Positions 38,156-45,675 of a stretch of 64,000 bases of DNA are shown piece after piece. Source of the stretch: Aquabacter sp. L1I39 (GTDB taxonomy: Bacteria; Pseudomonadota; Alphaproteobacteria; Rhizobiales; Xanthobacteraceae). The notes beneath the pieces are model-generated. The model was not told the origin of the DNA. It made no database searches and saw only the letters and a list, made by a program, of their open reading frames with translations. The position numbers and the translations under genes were made by a program. Where the stretch lies: assembly GCF_017742835.1 (NCBI RefSeq), contig NZ_CP072392.1, forward strand, positions 4,115,695-4,179,694. The letters are read 5' to 3'. Position 1 is the stretch's first letter, and every line of letters starts with the position of its first letter.

Positions 38156-39556
38156 TCAGACGTTGAGCAGGAGATATTCCCGCTCCCAGGGAGAGATGAC
38201 GCGCATGAAGGTCTCGAACTCGGCCTGCTTGACCGCCGAATAGGTGGTCACGAAGCTCTTGCCGAGCACTTCGGCCAGATCGTCATTCTCCTCGAAGGCG
38301 GCGACCGCCTCCAGGAGCCCGCGGGGCAGGTCGAAGTCCAGATTCTTGGCGTCGCCCTCCAGCGGCTCGGTGGGGCGCAGGCCCTTGATCATGCCCAGAT
38401 AGCCGCAGGCCAGTGACGCCGCGATGACCAGATAGGGATTGGCGTCCGAGGAGGGGACCCGATTCTCCACCCGGCGGGCGGCGGGGCTGGCCGGCGGCAC
38501 GCGCAGGCCGGCGGTGCGGTTGTCATAGCCCCATTGCACGTTGATGGGGGCCATGGAATCGCGGGTCAGGCGCCGATAGGAGTTCACATAGGGCGCCAGG
38601 ATGCACATGACCGAGGGCAGGTATTTCTGGTGGCCGGCCAGGAAGGAGAAGAATTCCGGGGTCGGATCGCCATCCTCGTCGGAGAAGATGTTCTTGCCAT
38701 TCTCCGCCGAGACCACCGACTGGTGGATGTGCATGGCGCTGCCCGGCTCGTTGGCGATGGGCTTGGCCATGAACGTGGCGTAGATCTTGTGGGTGAGCGC
38801 CGCCTCACGGATGGTGCGCTTGAACAGAAACACCTGGTCCGCCAGCTCCAGCGGATCGCCGTGGCGCAGGTTGATTTCCATCTGCGCCGCGCCGTCCTCG
38901 TGGATCAGCGTGTCGATCTCCAGGCCCTGGGCCTCGGAATAATCGTAGATGTCCTCGAACAGGGCATCGAACTCGTTCACCGCCTGGATCGAATAGGACT
39001 GGCGGCCGATCTCCGGACGGCCCGAGCGGCCCACCGGCGGCTTCAGCGGATAGTCCGGGTCGGTGTTTGGCTCCACCAGGTAGAATTCGATCTCGGGCGC
39101 CACGACGGGCTTCCAGCCATGCTTGGCATAAAGGCCGAGCACGTGCTTGAGCACCTGACGCGGCGCCAGCTCCACGGGACGGCCGTCGCGGTGGAAAGCG
39201 TTGTGGATCACCTGGGCGGTGGGGTCCTGCGCCCAGGGCACCGTGCACAGGGTGGAAAAGTCCGGCTCCATGACGAGGTCGGAATCGGCCACCACCGAAT
39301 CCACCAGGCCGTCATAATCGGGATATTCCCCCGATATGGTCTGGAAGAAGATGGAGAGCGGCAGGTTCATGACAGGCGAGGAGAAGAACTTCGACGCCGG
39401 CATGATCTTGCCGCGCGCCACTCCGGCAAGATCCGGCACGGTGCATTCGATTTCCGTGATGCCTCGGGCAGCCATCCAGGCCTTCGCCTCGGCAAGGGTC
39501 TTCACACCGCGCGGCACCTGCGCCGCTTCCTGATCGCCCGCTTTTCGTTTCGCCAT
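38156..39556 (-). CDS. puuA: Glutamine-synthetase-family protein, probable gamma-glutamylputrescine synthetase
   Basis: The 466-residue enzyme has the beta-grasp N-terminus (TVPDLAGVARGKIMPASKF) and the GS catalytic core: PEIEFYLVEPN, DGAAQMEINLRHGD, GSAMHIHQSV, and ENRVPSSDANPY. It ligates glutamate to an amine, and the adjacent puuB-like oxidase argues for putrescine. AGAGG precedes the ATG at 39556. An SOS-box-like direct repeat lies ~100 nt upstream. No puuC or puuD is in the window. Confidence 0.85.
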   Translation of the reverse strand: MAKRKAGDQEAAQVPRGVKTLAEAKAWMAARGITEIECTVPDLAGVARGKIMPASKFFSSPVMNLPLSIFFQTISGEYPDYDGLVDSVVADSDLVMEPDFSTLCTVPWAQDPTAQVIHNAFHRDGRPVELAPRQVLKHVLGLYAKHGWKPVVAPEIEFYLVEPNTDPDYPLKPPVGRSGRPEIGRQSYSIQAVNEFDALFEDIYDYSEAQGLEIDTLIHEDGAAQMEINLRHGDPLELADQVFLFKRTIREAALTHKIYATFMAKPIANEPGSAMHIHQSVVSAENGKNIFSDEDGDPTPEFFSFLAGHQKYLPSVMCILAPYVNSYRRLTRDSMAPINVQWGYDNRTAGLRVPPASPAARRVENRVPSSDANPYLVIAASLACGYLGMIKGLRPTEPLEGDAKNLDFDLPRGLLEAVAAFEENDDLAEVLGKSFVTTYSAVKQAEFETFMRVISPWEREYLLLNV

Positions 39557-39654
39557 GATGTCCTCTGGCGTGACCAAACGCACGCCCCCCAAGGGAACAC
39601 CTCCGCACGGCGAGGTGTCAACGCGGGCGTCGCAGTTCGTTTCGGGATTCGTGA

Positions 39655-39669
39655 GAACGGGAGCGGAAC
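39655..39669 (-). promoter_or_regulatory. GTTC-N7-GTTC element (alphaproteobacterial LexA-box pattern)
   Basis: On the minus strand GTTCCGCTCCCGTTC matches the SOS consensus GTTC-N7-GTTC of alphaproteobacteria and reads towards puuA. The surrounding 60 nt is full of related ATTCG and GAATCG words. About two such matches would be expected by chance in 64 kb. Confidence 0.3.
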
Positions 39670-39768
39670 GAATCGCGAGCGAATCGAGTCGCGGTTCAGT
39701 TCGCGCTTCGTCCCCTGCCGCTGGCCAAGGGGCCGTCCGGGCCGGTCACGGGGCGCCCGGAGGTTGCC

Positions 39769-40626
39769 TCACGGCTTGGCGGCGTTCACCGGTATGGTCT
39801 TCTCCTTGGCTTCCGTCTTGAAGCTGGTGGCCTCGAACAGGACGGTGCCCACGAGGGTTGCCACCTCCACCTTGAACGGCGCCATCAGCCGGGTGCCCGC
39901 GATCGGCACCAGCCAGACGTGCATATCCTTGTTTTCTTGCATGTATTTGACGGTGCTGCGGGTCGGCCTGTGGCCGGCCACCGGCACATAGCGCACCTGG
40001 CACACCACCGCCTTGCCGGAAAAGCCCTTCTCGATCTTCACGTCCTCGACGCGCTCGAAGGACAGGACGATGTCATAGCGCTGGCGGCCATCGAAGACGG
40101 GGACCGTGCGATCGCAGGCGGCAGCCGACAGCATGTCGACCTTTCCCGGCACCGAGACGAAGGCCCCCGTCAGGGGATCGGTGACGTTGAGGAGATGGGC
40201 GTCGGTGATCTCGACCCTGTCGGGATAGGGCTTGGGCGGGGGCGCGACGTCGAGGTCCTTCACCATATTGTCGGTGATGGCGAACTTGATCAGCTCGTCC
40301 TTGCCGTCGGCGCGGGCGCTGACTACGAACAGGCGGGGCACGGACTTGCCGGCCGCCATGCCGCCCCGCGCCGCCACGCTGCCCTTGCCGGACGAGACGG
40401 CGCGCAGGATCCCGGTCACCCGCCCCGTGCCCAGAATGTCGTATCCGGCATCCGTAGCGTTCACGGTGACCTCGGCGCGGCCCACCTCGACACCCGCGAG
40501 CGAGAGCGCGTATCTGGCCTCAAGCTGGCCGTCCGCAAAGGCCGGAACGGCGGAGGCAAAAAGCCCCAGCCCGACCATTGCCGCCAGCGGCTGCTTGGGA
40601 GCGAATGCGGCAAAGGCTTGCATCAT
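39769..40626 (-). CDS. DUF3108-domain periplasmic protein
   Basis: The 285-residue protein has a signal peptide (cleavage near SAVPAFADGQ, ~33). The body is DUF3108-like: LEARYALSLAGVEVGRAEVT, SGKGSVAARGG, DPLTGAFVSVPG and VWLVPIAGTRLMAPFKVEV. The family is exported beta-rich protein with no established role. The start codon is one of two adjacent ATGs at 40626/40623. It is divergent from infC. Confidence 0.83.
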   Translation of the reverse strand: MMQAFAAFAPKQPLAAMVGLGLFASAVPAFADGQLEARYALSLAGVEVGRAEVTVNATDAGYDILGTGRVTGILRAVSSGKGSVAARGGMAAGKSVPRLFVVSARADGKDELIKFAITDNMVKDLDVAPPPKPYPDRVEITDAHLLNVTDPLTGAFVSVPGKVDMLSAAACDRTVPVFDGRQRYDIVLSFERVEDVKIEKGFSGKAVVCQVRYVPVAGHRPTRSTVKYMQENKDMHVWLVPIAGTRLMAPFKVEVATLVGTVLFEATSFKTEAKEKTIPVNAAKP

Positions 40627-40781
40627 GCGAGGTTTCCGGCCCATTTGCGGATCCGCGGGGCGGTGCGGCAGGTCTGACCGCATGGCGCCAGAAGGCGGCT
40701 GAACTGTGGCTGCCGATCCATAGAGGGGCGCAAACCGCCCCGCGTGCGCCCCGCCAATGGCGACGAAACCGTTGTTGGTCA

Positions 40782-40810
40782 TTGACTTTGCGCGCGACAA
40801 TCCCGATGTT
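40782..40810 (+). promoter_or_regulatory. Possible infC promoter
   Basis: TTGACT (40782-40787) and GATGTT (40805-40810) are 17 nt apart in the right place upstream of infC. The -10 match is weak. Confidence 0.3.
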
Positions 40811-40906
40811 CCGTCTTCGCCCGACAGTGGTGCCGGGCCTTGGCGCGTCGATCCGCGCCGGCTGCGCCACATCTGGCCGTGTTCAATGGCAGAGGAGATT
40901 ATCGCC

Positions 40907-41443
40907 ATTCGCCGCCCCATGAGACCCGTCGCGCCGGAGAAGGATGGCCCGCGCGTCAACGAAGAGATCCGCATCCGCGAAGTTCAGCTCATCGACCAGG
41001 AAGGACAGAACCTGGGCGTGATGGCCACGCGCGACGCGCTCCTGCTGGCCCAGGAGGCTGGCCTTGATCTCGTGGAGATCTCGCCGAACTCCGCGCCGCC
41101 CGTCTGCAAAATCCTGGATTTCGGCCGGTTCAAATACCAGAACCAGAAGAAGGCCAGCGAGGCGCGCAAGAAGCAGAAGGTGGTGGAGGTCAAGGAGATC
41201 AAGCTCCGGCCCGGCATCGACACCCATGACTACGACGTCAAGATGAAGGCCATGCAGCGTTTCTTCGAGGAAGGCGACAAGGTCAAGGTGACCCTGCGCT
41301 TCCGCGGTCGCGAAATGGCGCATCAGGACATCGGCTTCAAGCTGCTTCAGAAGCTGAAGGAAGACGTCTCCACCATCGCAAAGGTGGAAGCCGAGCCCAT
41401 GCTCGAAGGCCGCCAGATGATCATGATCCTCGCCCCGCGCTGA
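40907..41443 (+). CDS. infC: Translation initiation factor IF-3, AUU start
   Basis: The 178-residue product is IF-3, which keeps ribosomal subunits apart and checks the start codon. [20 protein letters not shown] and [19 protein letters not shown] mark the N-terminal domain and linker, and [20 protein letters not shown] the C-terminal domain. GAGGAG at 40892-40897 is 9 nt before ATT at 40907, giving a protein beginning [12 protein letters not shown], the usual IF-3 length. The in-frame ATG at 40886 has no proper ribosome site and would add seven residues. AUU starts allow IF-3 to repress its own translation in E. coli. Confidence 0.95.
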   Translation: MRRPMRPVAPEKDGPRVNEEIRIREVQLIDQEGQNLGVMATRDALLLAQEAGLDLVEISPNSAPPVCKILDFGRFKYQNQKKASEARKKQKVVEVKEIKLRPGIDTHDYDVKMKAMQRFFEEGDKVKVTLRFRGREMAHQDIGFKLLQKLKEDVSTIAKVEAEPMLEGRQMIMILAPR

Positions 41444-41463
41444 CCGGACGAGGGGTGCATGTA

Positions 41464-41495
41464 AAAACGCCTCCGCGGCAGCGCGGAGGCGTTTT
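41464..41495. terminator. Strong bidirectional terminator after infC
   Basis: A perfect 14-bp stem (AAAACGCCTCCGCG with its complement) and a 4-nt loop end in TTTT on the plus strand and TTTTT on the minus strand. It separates infC from the convergent BA14K gene. Confidence 0.85.
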
Positions 41496-41535
41496 GCATT
41501 TGAACGGCAGCTTTCGGGCTTTGCCGCTCAGCCGA

Positions 41536-42051
41536 TTAGCTGCACGGATGGCGTTTGCCGTCATAGCCCAGATAGGTGCCCGTCGAGGGGTCGAACGAGC
41601 GGTACTTGGACGAGCAATAGGCAATCCAGTCATTGCTGGAGCGAACCGGCGCGGACGACGAATTCGCCGCTGCCGCTGCTGCGGCGCCAAGTGCCAGACC
41701 CCCGATCACGCCTGCAGCGACCGCCGCGCCGTTATTGTTGCAGCCGCCCCATCCGCAATTGCGGTATCCCGGTCCATAGACATAGGGCCCGCCGCGATAT
41801 CCGGGGCCGCGCCAACCAGGATTCCCGCGCCAGCCGGGCTTGCCCCGCCATCCCGGGCCGCTGCGCCAATTGCGATCGCCCCGGTACTGGACTTCGGTGG
41901 TGGCGCCCTGACCCTTCAGGGCTGCGCCCTGCAGCGGGGCGACCGGCCCGACTGCGCCCGCAGCCGCTCCCGCAACACCCGACAGGAAGAAGGTTCCGGC
42001 CGCCGCAACCGCGAGCAGGCGGCCCTTGAGGCTGTGAGAAGTGCGTTTCAT
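41536..42051 (-). CDS. BA14K-family protein 1
   Basis: The 171-residue exported protein has a signal peptide, a Gly/Trp/Arg-rich repeat zone (GWRGKPGWRGNPGWRGPG), a short hydrophobic Ala-rich segment (~115-140) and the BA14K C-terminus (WIAYCSSKYRSFDPSTGTYL, then YDGKRHPC). BA14K of Brucella is an immunoreactive lectin-like surface protein. GGAG lies 9 nt before the ATG at 42051. It is a paralogue of the neighbour upstream. Confidence 0.85.
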   Translation of the reverse strand: MKRTSHSLKGRLLAVAAAGTFFLSGVAGAAAGAVGPVAPLQGAALKGQGATTEVQYRGDRNWRSGPGWRGKPGWRGNPGWRGPGYRGGPYVYGPGYRNCGWGGCNNNGAAVAAGVIGGLALGAAAAAAANSSSAPVRSSNDWIAYCSSKYRSFDPSTGTYLGYDGKRHPCS

Positions 42052-42270
42052 TGGCAATGTCTCCTTGCGGAAACAACGCCGCAGACGCCGGACGGGTCGC
42101 AAGGCTCGCGGATCTGTGAAAAGAAGCGGAGGTAAGATCGGTCGTTTTCGGCACGGCGGCGGGCCGTTGCGGGGCCGTGCGGCCACCCGCTGCGCCGCAC
42201 TCCGTCAGCGCGGTAGTCGTGCCGAACCGCCGCCCGGCTCGGGCGGCGGAGGAGGCGGGACCATGGAGCC

Positions 42271-42849
42271 TCAGGGGCAGGAATGCCGGCGGCCGTCATA
42301 GCCCAGATATGTGCCCGTGCGCGGATTGTACGACTTGAAGCGTGCCGAGCAGTAGGCCACCCAATTGTTGTAGGCCGGCGGTGGCGGGGCGCTGGCGGCG
42401 GCTGATCCGATGATGATGCCGGTGGCAAGGCCGGGACCAAAGCCCCACCCCGGCCCCCAGCCCCATCCTGGCCCCCATCCTGGCGCATAGCCCCATCCGC
42501 CGTTCCAGACAGGGCGCGGTCCCCATCCCGGCCCCCAGCCGGGCCTGGGTCCTGGCCCCCAGCCTGGACGCGGCCCCCATCCCGGACCACCCCATCCCGG
42601 ACGCGGTCCTGGGCCCCATCCGGGGCGGGGGCCGCCGCCCCAGCCCGGCCGGCCACCCCAACCGGTGCGCCCGCCCCAGCCGGGGCCGCCGCGATACTGG
42701 ACCTGCTCGGCCGCGAGCGGCGAGGCGAGGGCGGCTGCTTTCAGATTCGGGGCCGCTCCAAGGCGCAGGGCCTGGGCCTGCGCGCCCGATGCGGGGAGCA
42801 TCAGGGCGGCGGTGAGGAGCGCGGATGAAAGATACAGGGTGCTGCGCAT
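42271..42849 (-). CDS. BA14K-family protein 2 with Gly-Pro-Trp repeat
   Basis: The 192-residue paralogue has a signal peptide (near SGAQAQA, ~26), then about 90 residues built from GPRPGWGPG and GGPGWG units, a short hydrophobic stretch (LATGIIIGSAAASA) and the conserved end NNWVAYCSARFKSYNPRTGT, then YDGRRHSCP. Both ends match BA14K protein 1, so they arose by duplication, and the central repeat has expanded here. GGAG is 7 nt before the ATG. Confidence 0.85.
   Translation of the reverse strand: MRSTLYLSSALLTAALMLPASGAQAQALRLGAAPNLKAAALASPLAAEQVQYRGGPGWGGRTGWGGRPGWGGGPRPGWGPGPRPGWGGPGWGPRPGWGPGPRPGWGPGWGPRPVWNGGWGYAPGWGPGWGWGPGWGFGPGLATGIIIGSAAASAPPPPAYNNWVAYCSARFKSYNPRTGTYLGYDGRRHSCP
42430..42690. 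repeat. In-gene tandem repeat encoding Gly-Pro-Trp units
   Basis: Short degenerate units such as CCCCATCCCGG and CCCCAGCC recur throughout this interval and encode the Trp/Gly/Pro repeats of BA14K protein 2. Copy number is likely to vary between strains. Confidence 0.75.
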
Positions 42850-42996
42850 GGAACGTCTCCTTGCCGACAACCTGCTAAAAGGTGCGGCGACAAGCTTTTG
42901 ATCCGCTTGATTGGCACCATCTCACAGAAGTGACGCGGCGGCATGAGGGCGCCAAAAGGGCGCCTTTGGGCACCTTCGCGGCGTCGGTGAGGCGGC

Positions 42997-43025
42997 TTGC
43001 CTTTTCCCCGCGCCTCCTGTAACGA
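42997..43025 (+). promoter_or_regulatory. Possible rpmI - rplT promoter
   Basis: TTGCCT and TAACGA are 17 nt apart, about 120 nt before rpmI. The match is modest, but a promoter is needed here because infC is insulated by a terminator. Confidence 0.3.
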
Positions 43026-43146
43026 GTGCGGCCTTCGGACCGGCCGGCTGATAAAGGGCTGCCGCGCGGGTTCATGATGCTCACAGCAACAACCGGCTGG
43101 AGAGGTTGCGCCCCGCGCGCGATGCGTCTCGGCCACGGAGAGCCAA

Positions 43147-43347
43147 ATGCCCAAGATGAAGACCAAGTCGGGAGCGAAGAAGCGCTTCCGCCTGACGGGT
43201 TCGGGAAAAGTGATTGCGGGCCAGGCCGGCAAGCGCCACGGCATGATCAAGCGGACCAACAATCAGGTCCGCAATCTGCGCGGCACCACCATCCTGTGTG
43301 AGAGCGATGCGCGGATCATCCGCAAGTCGTTCCTGCCGAACGGCTGA
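43147..43347 (+). CDS. rpmI: 50S ribosomal protein L35
   Basis: The 66-residue basic protein is typical L35: [20 protein letters not shown], then [12 protein letters not shown] and IRKSFLPNG. It is a large-subunit protein. rplT follows 28 nt later. In most bacteria it directly follows infC, but here about 1.7 kb with two opposite-strand genes intervenes. Confidence 0.97.
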   Translation: MPKMKTKSGAKKRFRLTGSGKVIAGQAGKRHGMIKRTNNQVRNLRGTTILCESDARIIRKSFLPNG

Positions 43348-43375
43348 CGCCACCGCGATCTGAAGGAGATTTCCC

Positions 43376-43738
43376 ATGGCCCGCGTCAAACGTGGCGTTA
43401 CGTCCCACGCCAAGCACAAGAAGGTCTTCAAAGCCGCCAAGGGCTTTTACGGCCGTCGCAAGAATACCATCCGCGCTGCCAAGTCGGCCGTCGAACGGTC
43501 GATGCAGTATGCGTATCGCGATCGCAAGGTGAAGAAGCGGAACTTCCGCGCCTTGTGGATCCAGCGCATCAATGCCGGCGTGCGCGCCCTTGATCTCGAC
43601 CTGACCTATTCTCGATTTATCGATGGTCTCGGCAAGGCCGGGATCGAGGTCGACCGCAAGGTGCTCTCGGATATCGCCATCCACGAGCCCGACGCGTTCA
43701 AGGCCCTGGTGGAGAAGGCCAAGGCCGCTCTGGCCTGA
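43376..43738 (+). CDS. rplT: 50S ribosomal protein L20
   Basis: The 120-residue protein has the L20 pattern [34 protein letters not shown], and the C-terminal [16 protein letters not shown] and [14 protein letters not shown]20 assembles early on 23S rRNA and in E. coli represses its own operon. AAGGAGA precedes the ATG. Confidence 0.97.
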   Translation: MARVKRGVTSHAKHKKVFKAAKGFYGRRKNTIRAAKSAVERSMQYAYRDRKVKKRNFRALWIQRINAGVRALDLDLTYSRFIDGLGKAGIEVDRKVLSDIAIHEPDAFKALVEKAKAALA

Positions 43739-43770
43739 CCTTTCACCCCCGCCCTTTCCGAGACCCGATG

Positions 43771-43804
43771 AGCCCCGGCGGAATTCCGTTCGGGGCTTTT
43801 CGTC
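43771..43804 (+). terminator. Terminator after rplT
   Basis: AGCCCCG (43771-43777) pairs with CGGGGCT (43791-43797), with an inner GGAATTCC self-pairing segment, followed by TTTT. It ends the rpmI - rplT transcript before pheS. Confidence 0.75.
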
Positions 43805-43933
43805 TTGGGGATGGGCTGGCTATAAGCAGCGCGCCTTCCCCTGGATGTCCTCGTCGCCGGATGTGTCCGGCCATCCCCGGGGCTGCGCCTCGATCGCTTC
43901 GACTGCGCGCGTGCCATTAAAGGACTGAGGTCA

Positions 43934-45043
43934 ATGTCCGAACTCGTTCTCACCGACCATCCCGGCCTCGACGCGCTGGAGCGCGAGATTGCCAGCGGCA
44001 TCCTGGCCGCCGGCGACGAGGCGGCCCTCGAACAGGTGCGCATCGCCGCGCTCGGCAAGAAGGGCTCGGTCTCCGAGCTCCTGAAGTCGCTGGGCGCCAT
44101 GAGCCCTGACGAGCGCAAGATGATGGGCCCCGCCATCAACGGCCTTCGCGACCGCATCCAGGGCCTGATGGCCGTGCGCCGCGAGACGCTGAAGGCCGCC
44201 GCCCTGGAGGCGCGCCTCGCCACCGAGCGCGTGGATGTGACGCTGCCCGTGCGCGAGGCACCGGCCGAGATTGGCCGGGTGCACCCCATCGCCCAGGTCA
44301 CCGAGGAACTGACCGCCATTTTCGCCGACATGGGCTTTGCCGTGGCGGAAGGGCCGGACATCGAGACCGACTTCCATAACTTCACGGCGCTCAACTTCCC
44401 GGCCGGTCATCCGGCGCGGGAGATGCACGACACCTTCTTCCTGCCGCCCGGCGCCAATGGCGAGCGCAAGGTGCTGCGCACCCACACTTCCCCGGTGCAG
44501 GTGCGCACCATGCTGTCCCAGAAGCCGCCCATCCGCGTCATCTGCCCCGGCCGCACCTATCGCTGCGACAGTGACCAGACCCACACCCCCATGTTCCACC
44601 AGGTGGAGGGCCTCGTCATCGACAAGGGCTCGCACCTTGGGCACCTGAAGTGGATCCTGGAGGAGTTCTGCAAGGCCTTCTTCGAGGTGGACCGCGTGAC
44701 CATGCGCTTCCGCCCCTCCTTCTTCCCCTTCACGGAACCCTCCATGGAGGTGGACATCCAGTGCGACCGCTCCCGCCCCGGCGAGATCCGGTTCGGCGAG
44801 GGCAATGACTGGCTGGAAATCCTGGGCTGCGGGATGGTGCATCCCAACGTGCTGCGCAATTGCGGCATCGACCCGGACGAGTACCAGGGCTTTGCCTGGG
44901 GCATGGGGATCGACCGCATCGCCATGCTGAAATACGGCATGAACGACCTGCGCGCCTTCTTCGAGGCCGATGTGCGCTGGCTCTCCCATTACGGCTTCCG
45001 GCCCCTGGACTTCCCGACCCTGGCGGGCGGGCTGAGCGCGTGA
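43934..45043 (+). CDS. pheS: Phenylalanyl-tRNA synthetase alpha subunit
   Basis: The 369-residue class II synthetase subunit carries the catalytic site of the alpha2-beta2 enzyme. An N-terminal coiled coil precedes the core. [26 protein letters not shown] and [20 protein letters not shown] are diagnostic, and motif 3 is [16 protein letters not shown] near the C-terminus. GAGGT precedes the ATG. It is separated from pheT by a palindrome and a DUF559 gene. Confidence 0.97.
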   Translation: MSELVLTDHPGLDALEREIASGILAAGDEAALEQVRIAALGKKGSVSELLKSLGAMSPDERKMMGPAINGLRDRIQGLMAVRRETLKAAALEARLATERVDVTLPVREAPAEIGRVHPIAQVTEELTAIFADMGFAVAEGPDIETDFHNFTALNFPAGHPAREMHDTFFLPPGANGERKVLRTHTSPVQVRTMLSQKPPIRVICPGRTYRCDSDQTHTPMFHQVEGLVIDKGSHLGHLKWILEEFCKAFFEVDRVTMRFRPSFFPFTEPSMEVDIQCDRSRPGEIRFGEGNDWLEILGCGMVHPNVLRNCGIDPDEYQGFAWGMGIDRIAMLKYGMNDLRAFFEADVRWLSHYGFRPLDFPTLAGGLSA

Positions 45044-45060
45044 GCTCTCGCCCCTCGAGC

Positions 45061-45155
45061 CCCCTCCCCAACCCTCCCCCGCAAGCGGGAGAGGGAGTTC
45101 GGGTGCGCGGGACGGAAAAAGCCCTCTCCCGCTTGCGGGGGAGGGTTGGGAGGGG
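45061..45155. repeat. REP-like palindromic element, ~35-bp arms
   Basis: The left arm (45061-45095) and right arm (45122-45155) are reverse complements over about 34 bases with one G insertion, around a 26-nt loop. The core word is CCCTCTCCCGCTTGCGGGGG. It lies between pheS and the DUF559 gene. Such CCCTC-rich palindromes are common dispersed repeats in alphaproteobacterial genomes. I found no second copy in this window. Confidence 0.85.
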
Positions 45156-45210
45156 GAATGTGTCCGAGGGGGCGCGCTGCGGTTGTGAGCCGCTCCACCA
45201 TGGGGCGGGC

Positions 45211-45675
45211 ATGATGACGACCGGTCCAGGAGATAAGGCGCGCGCCAATGCACGTCGCCTGCGAACGGCCATGACAGATGCCGAGAAACATCTGTGGCGG
45301 GAGATCCGTGCCCATCGGCTCGCTGGCCTCGGATTTCGCCGACAACATCCGGTCGGCCCCTACATCCTCGATTTCGTCTGCCTGTCCGGGCGGCTGGTCG
45401 TGGAGGTGGATGGTGGCCAACATTACGCGCCCGCCGGCATGGCCCGTGATGGCCGCCGGGATGCCTATCTGCGGTCTCAGGGCTTTCGGGTGCTGCGCTT
45501 TTCCAATCTTGATGTCCTTGGCAACCTTCAGGGCGTCCTTGAGACGATCCTTGAGGCGGTTGCCAGGGATCATTGCAACGCAACTGGCCTGATCCCCGGC
45601 GCGGGTGAGGGCGGGGAGGGGGACGGCACGGGCCGTGCCGGCTCTCCTGACGATGTGACGGATCGCGAACCATGA
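45211..45675 (+). CDS. DUF559 (Vsr-like) endonuclease-domain protein
   Basis: The 154-residue protein has the DUF559 core: [44 protein letters not shown] and [15 protein letters not shown]. Asp54, Glu65, Asp67 and Gln70 fit a PD-(D/E)XK/Vsr-type nuclease site. No activity is established for the family. It lies between pheS and pheT and overlaps pheT by 4 nt (ATGA), so it is translated in the same operon. The last ~30 residues are low-complexity and not part of the domain. The start is one of two adjacent ATGs. Confidence 0.85.
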   Translation: MMTTGPGDKARANARRLRTAMTDAEKHLWREIRAHRLAGLGFRRQHPVGPYILDFVCLSGRLVVEVDGGQHYAPAGMARDGRRDAYLRSQGFRVLRFSNLDVLGNLQGVLETILEAVARDHCNATGLIPGAGEGGEGDGTGRAGSPDDVTDREP

